7,037 bases of DNA. It comes from Chloroflexota bacterium (lineage in GTDB: Bacteria; Chloroflexota; Dehalococcoidia; Dehalococcoidales; RBG-16-60-22). The DNA is taken from contig JACPQH010000126.1 in the NCBI GenBank assembly GCA_016190585.1, positions 1-7,037 of the forward strand, read 5' to 3'. The stretch's first letter is position 1. Each line of letters begins with the position of its first letter. The position numbers and the translations under genes were made by a program. Below the pieces are notes generated by a model that was not told where the DNA came from, did not search any database, and was given only the letters and a program-made list of their open reading frames with translations. Below, in pieces: positions 4,950-7,037 of the stretch.

Positions 4950-5057
4950 ATGGGACAGGATGGTCTGCCTCTGGCAGTAGGCATAATCATCGCCGCGGGC
5001 ATTCTCGGCGCGGCCTTCGTGGCCGGGATGGTGCTCATGGCGGTGCTCTTCGCCTGA
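4950..5057 (+). CDS. Small single-helix membrane protein between subunits c and b, similar to c-subunit helix 1
   Basis: I do not recognise this 35-residue protein as a named family. It has a short polar start (MGQDG) and then one hydrophobic, Gly/Ala-rich helix (about 7-35) that ends at the stop. Residues 8-33 align without gaps to residues 9-34 of the c subunit with 10 identities, beginning with LAVG. All four helix glycines (11, 17, 20, 26) fall on c-subunit glycines (12, 18, 21, 27). It has no loop (RNPE), no second helix and no carboxylate, so it cannot carry ions as a c subunit does. An AAGGAGG at ideal spacing argues for translation. It could be a c-derived accessory or assembly peptide, a minor F0 subunit, or an unrelated small membrane protein with similar composition. 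Confidence 0.75.
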   Translation: MGQDGLPLAVGIIIAAGILGAAFVAGMVLMAVLFA

Positions 5058-5088
5058 TTTCCGTCTAAGGCCTTTTTAGGAGAGCAAT

Positions 5089-5595
5089 ATGGGTGGTCTT
5101 GCTGACCTGGGAATAAACTTATCCGAGCTGCTGGCACAACTGGTCAATTTCGGCATACTCTTCGGGCTGCTGTACCTGGTAGCCTACAAGCCGGTCATGC
5201 GCATGATGGACGAGCGCGCGCGCAAGGTCAAGGAAGGCCTGGAACAGGCCGAAGCGGCCAAGCAGGCGGCGGTCAACGCCGAGGAAGAGGTCCGGAAACA
5301 GCTCGGTTTGGCCAGCCAGGAGGCCCAGGAGCGGGTCTCCCGGGCGATACGCGCCGGGGAAGAGCTAAAGCAAAAAGCCCATGAAGACGCCCGGCGCGAG
5401 GCCCAGGCCCTGGCCGAACGGGCCCGCGCTGATATCCGCCGCGAGCGGGACGACGCCATCGGTGAGATACGCAGGGAGTTCGCCGACCTCACCATTCTGG
5501 CCGCGGAGAAGGTCGTCGACCGCTCGCTCGACAAGAAGGCCCACCGCGAGCTTATCGAAAAAGTACTGGAAGAAAGCGCGGCATTGAAAGAATAG
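5089..5595 (+). CDS. atpF: F0F1 ATP synthase subunit b
   Basis: Subunit b is the peripheral stalk that holds the catalytic head still against the rotor. The 168 residues have one N-terminal membrane helix (about 11-32) followed by the typical YKPVMRMMDERARKVKEGL junction. A long charged coiled-coil (about 36-140) leads to a C-terminal segment, ILAAEKVVDRSLD, that binds delta. Only one b gene is seen, so a b2 homodimer is expected rather than b/b'. AGGAG (5078-5082) lies 6 bases before the ATG. The stop is one base from the atpH start. Confidence 0.95.
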   Translation: MGGLADLGINLSELLAQLVNFGILFGLLYLVAYKPVMRMMDERARKVKEGLEQAEAAKQAAVNAEEEVRKQLGLASQEAQERVSRAIRAGEELKQKAHEDARREAQALAERARADIRRERDDAIGEIRREFADLTILAAEKVVDRSLDKKAHRELIEKVLEESAALKE

Positions 5596-5596
5596 C

Positions 5597-6133
5597 ATGG
5601 CGAGGAAGGCTTACGCCCGGCGTTACGCCGAGGCGGTTTTCGAGATAGCGATACGCGAGGAAGACACCGAGCGCTGGGATGCTGACCTGAACAGTGTCCA
5701 GAACCTTCTCCAGGATGAGACGGTGTCGGCCGTGCTGGCAAATCCCAAGCTTCCCCTGGAGGCCAAAGGCGCGCTCGTCTCGGAGAGGATCAAAGGCATT
5801 AACCCGCTGGTTGTCAACCTCGTCAAGCTGCTCATTCTCCGCGACAGCCTGGGGATGCTCGGCGATATCATCCGTGAGTTCCACGACCTGCTCGACGAAT
5901 ACCGGGGTGTCGAGCACGCCGTGGTTACCACCGCGGTGCCGCTCGAAGAACCGGAAAGGCAGCGGATTATCAAGATGCTCAACGCCTTGACCGGCAAGAA
6001 AATCGAGATCGAATCCGAGGTTGACCCGGGCATTATCGGCGGGTTGATCGTGAGGATGAGGGACACGCTGCTGGACGGCAGCACCCGCAGCCGCCTGGAG
6101 GCCTTGAAGAAAGAGCTGGCGGGGCACCGGTGA
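5597..6133 (+). CDS. atpH: F0F1 ATP synthase subunit delta
   Basis: Delta (the OSCP homologue) joins the b stalk to the top of the alpha/beta hexamer. At 178 residues it has the usual length. The N-terminal helical domain begins ARRYAEAVFEIA. The C-terminal family signature around residues 141-162 contains VDPGIIGGLIVRMRD and then LLDGSTRSRLEALK. The ATG lies one base after the atpF stop with only a weak GA-rich ribosome site inside atpF, which points to translational coupling with atpF. Confidence 0.95.
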   Translation: MARKAYARRYAEAVFEIAIREEDTERWDADLNSVQNLLQDETVSAVLANPKLPLEAKGALVSERIKGINPLVVNLVKLLILRDSLGMLGDIIREFHDLLDEYRGVEHAVVTTAVPLEEPERQRIIKMLNALTGKKIEIESEVDPGIIGGLIVRMRDTLLDGSTRSRLEALKKELAGHR

Positions 6134-6147
6134 GGGGTGGGATTGAC

Positions 6148-6154
6148 AAGGAGG
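6148..6154 (+). promoter_or_regulatory. Ribosome binding site that fixes the GTG start of atpA
   Basis: AAGGAGG lies 8 bases before GTG 6163. An in-frame TAA occupies 6160-6162 immediately before the GTG, so no earlier start is possible. Confidence 0.8.
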
Positions 6155-6162
6155 TTGACTAA

Positions 6163-7037
6163 GTGACGACTAAAGGACAGGATATAGTTTCTGTTATCAA
6201 ACAGCAAATCGAGCAGTTCGGGGTAACCACGAACCTGGTGAATGTGGGCACCGTGATCGGCGTCGGTGATGACATCGCCCACATCCAGGGGCTTTCCGGC
6301 GTCCGGTATAACGAGCTGCTACAGTTCCCCCATGACATCATGGGCATCGCCATGAACCTGGAAGAAAGCAGCGTGGCCGCCGTGATCATGGGCGATTACA
6401 CCAAGATCAAGGAAGGCGACGAGGTCCGGAGCACCGGGAAGATCGCCGAGGTACCGGTGGGCGACGAGCTTATCGGCCGCGTGGTGGACTCGCTGGGCCG
6501 GCCCATCGACGGCAAGGGCCCCGTGCGCGCCGACCAGACGCGGCCGGTGGAGCGGGTGGCGCCCAACGTGGTGCTGCGTAAATCGGTCGACACGCCGGTG
6601 CAGACCGGCATCAAGGGCATCGACAGCCTCATTCCCATCGGGCGCGGCCAGCGCGAGCTCATCATCGGCGACCGCTCGACGGGCAAGTCGGCCATCGCCC
6701 TGGACGCTATTATAAACCAGAAAGGCGGCAACCTTATCTGCATCTATGTCGCCATCGGCCAGAAGGCCTCGAAGGTGGCCCGGGTCGTGGCCAACCTGGA
6801 GAAGTTCGGGGCGATGGAGCACACCATCGTCGTGGCCGCCAATGCCTCGGACTCGGTGGCTTTGCAGTACCTGGCGCCGTACGCCGGCTGCGCCATGGGC
6901 GAGGAGTTCATGGAGCGCGGCAAGGACGCCCTCGTGGTCTATGACGACCTTTCCAAGCACGCTTGGGCCTATCGGCAGCTTTCCCTGCTGCTGCGGCGGC
7001 CGCCGGGCCGCGAGGCCTATCCCGGGGACGTGTTCTA
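6163..7037 (+). CDS. atpA: F0F1 ATP synthase subunit alpha, N-terminal 291 residues (cut by the window edge)
   Basis: Alpha subunits alternate with beta in the catalytic head and bind regulatory nucleotide. The visible part has the N-terminal beta-barrel (about 24-95, including [16 protein letters not shown]). The P-loop is GDRSTGKS at 169-176 (K175, S176; the E. coli form is GDRQTGKT at the same numbers). YVAIGQK follows, then a Walker B strand LVVYDD (D261, D262), then SKHAWAYRQ and [18 protein letters not shown] at the edge. The usual 500-odd residue length implies about 210 more residues outside. GTG is the only possible start here, with an in-frame stop directly before it. The gene follows atpH by 29 bases. 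Confidence 0.97.
   Translation, partial: MTTKGQDIVSVIKQQIEQFGVTTNLVNVGTVIGVGDDIAHIQGLSGVRYNELLQFPHDIMGIAMNLEESSVAAVIMGDYTKIKEGDEVRSTGKIAEVPVGDELIGRVVDSLGRPIDGKGPVRADQTRPVERVAPNVVLRKSVDTPVQTGIKGIDSLIPIGRGQRELIIGDRSTGKSAIALDAIINQKGGNLICIYVAIGQKASKVARVVANLEKFGAMEHTIVVAANASDSVALQYLAPYAGCAMGEEFMERGKDALVVYDDLSKHAWAYRQLSLLLRRPPGREAYPGDVF

Noticed and set aside
6667..6690. Variant P-loop GDRSTGKS in atpA, considered as a defect
   Set aside because: It still fits GxxxxGK[ST], and position four of this loop varies between bacterial alpha subunits. The rest of the nucleotide site is intact.

Overview
The window reads as a chromosomal segment of a GC-rich bacterium. The forward-strand half is the first part of an F-type ATP synthase operon in the usual bacterial order. 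The style of the a, c and alpha subunits (long linker before the a-subunit arginine helix, GDRSTGKS P-loop, SKHAWAYRQ in alpha) reminds me of Chloroflexota, perhaps Dehalococcoidia. That placement is from memory and is only moderately secure. I see no mobile element, CRISPR array, tRNA or rRNA.

Left part (1-2230, minus strand): reading in the direction of transcription, a three-cluster CDGSH-type iron-sulfur protein (2230-1547), then glutamate 5-kinase proB (1483-338), then the start of an N4/N6 DNA methyltransferase (318 to beyond the left edge). proB has its own promoter with a perfect TATAAT so close to the ATG that the mRNA would be almost leaderless. The iron-sulfur gene also has a TATAAT just before its ATG. 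The methyltransferase sits 19 bases after proB, where proA would often be found.

Middle (2231-3472): a 251-bp divergent intergenic region with several GC-rich inverted and direct repeats separates the iron-sulfur gene from a plus-strand pair. The pair is a bifunctional-nuclease-family (DUF151) protein and a small zinc-ribbon protein of unknown function 5 bases later. It is driven by a strong TTGACA/TAAAAT promoter and closed by an intrinsic terminator at 3383-3404.

Right part (3473-7037): the ATP synthase operon atpZ-atpB-atpE-(small ORF)-atpF-atpH-atpA, cut off inside atpA. atpZ, atpB, atpE and atpF encode the membrane sector and stator, atpH the delta stator cap, and atpA the first catalytic-head subunit. 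The remaining subunits (gamma, beta, epsilon) presumably follow beyond the right edge. The c subunit lacks the sodium-ligand pattern, so the enzyme is most likely proton-coupled.

The most unusual item is a 35-codon ORF between atpE and atpF (4950-5057). It has its own near-perfect Shine-Dalgarno and encodes one glycine-rich membrane helix. That helix aligns without gaps to helix 1 of the neighbouring c subunit, with every glycine of its helix matching a c-subunit glycine. It has no counterpart of helix 2 or of the ion-binding glutamate.
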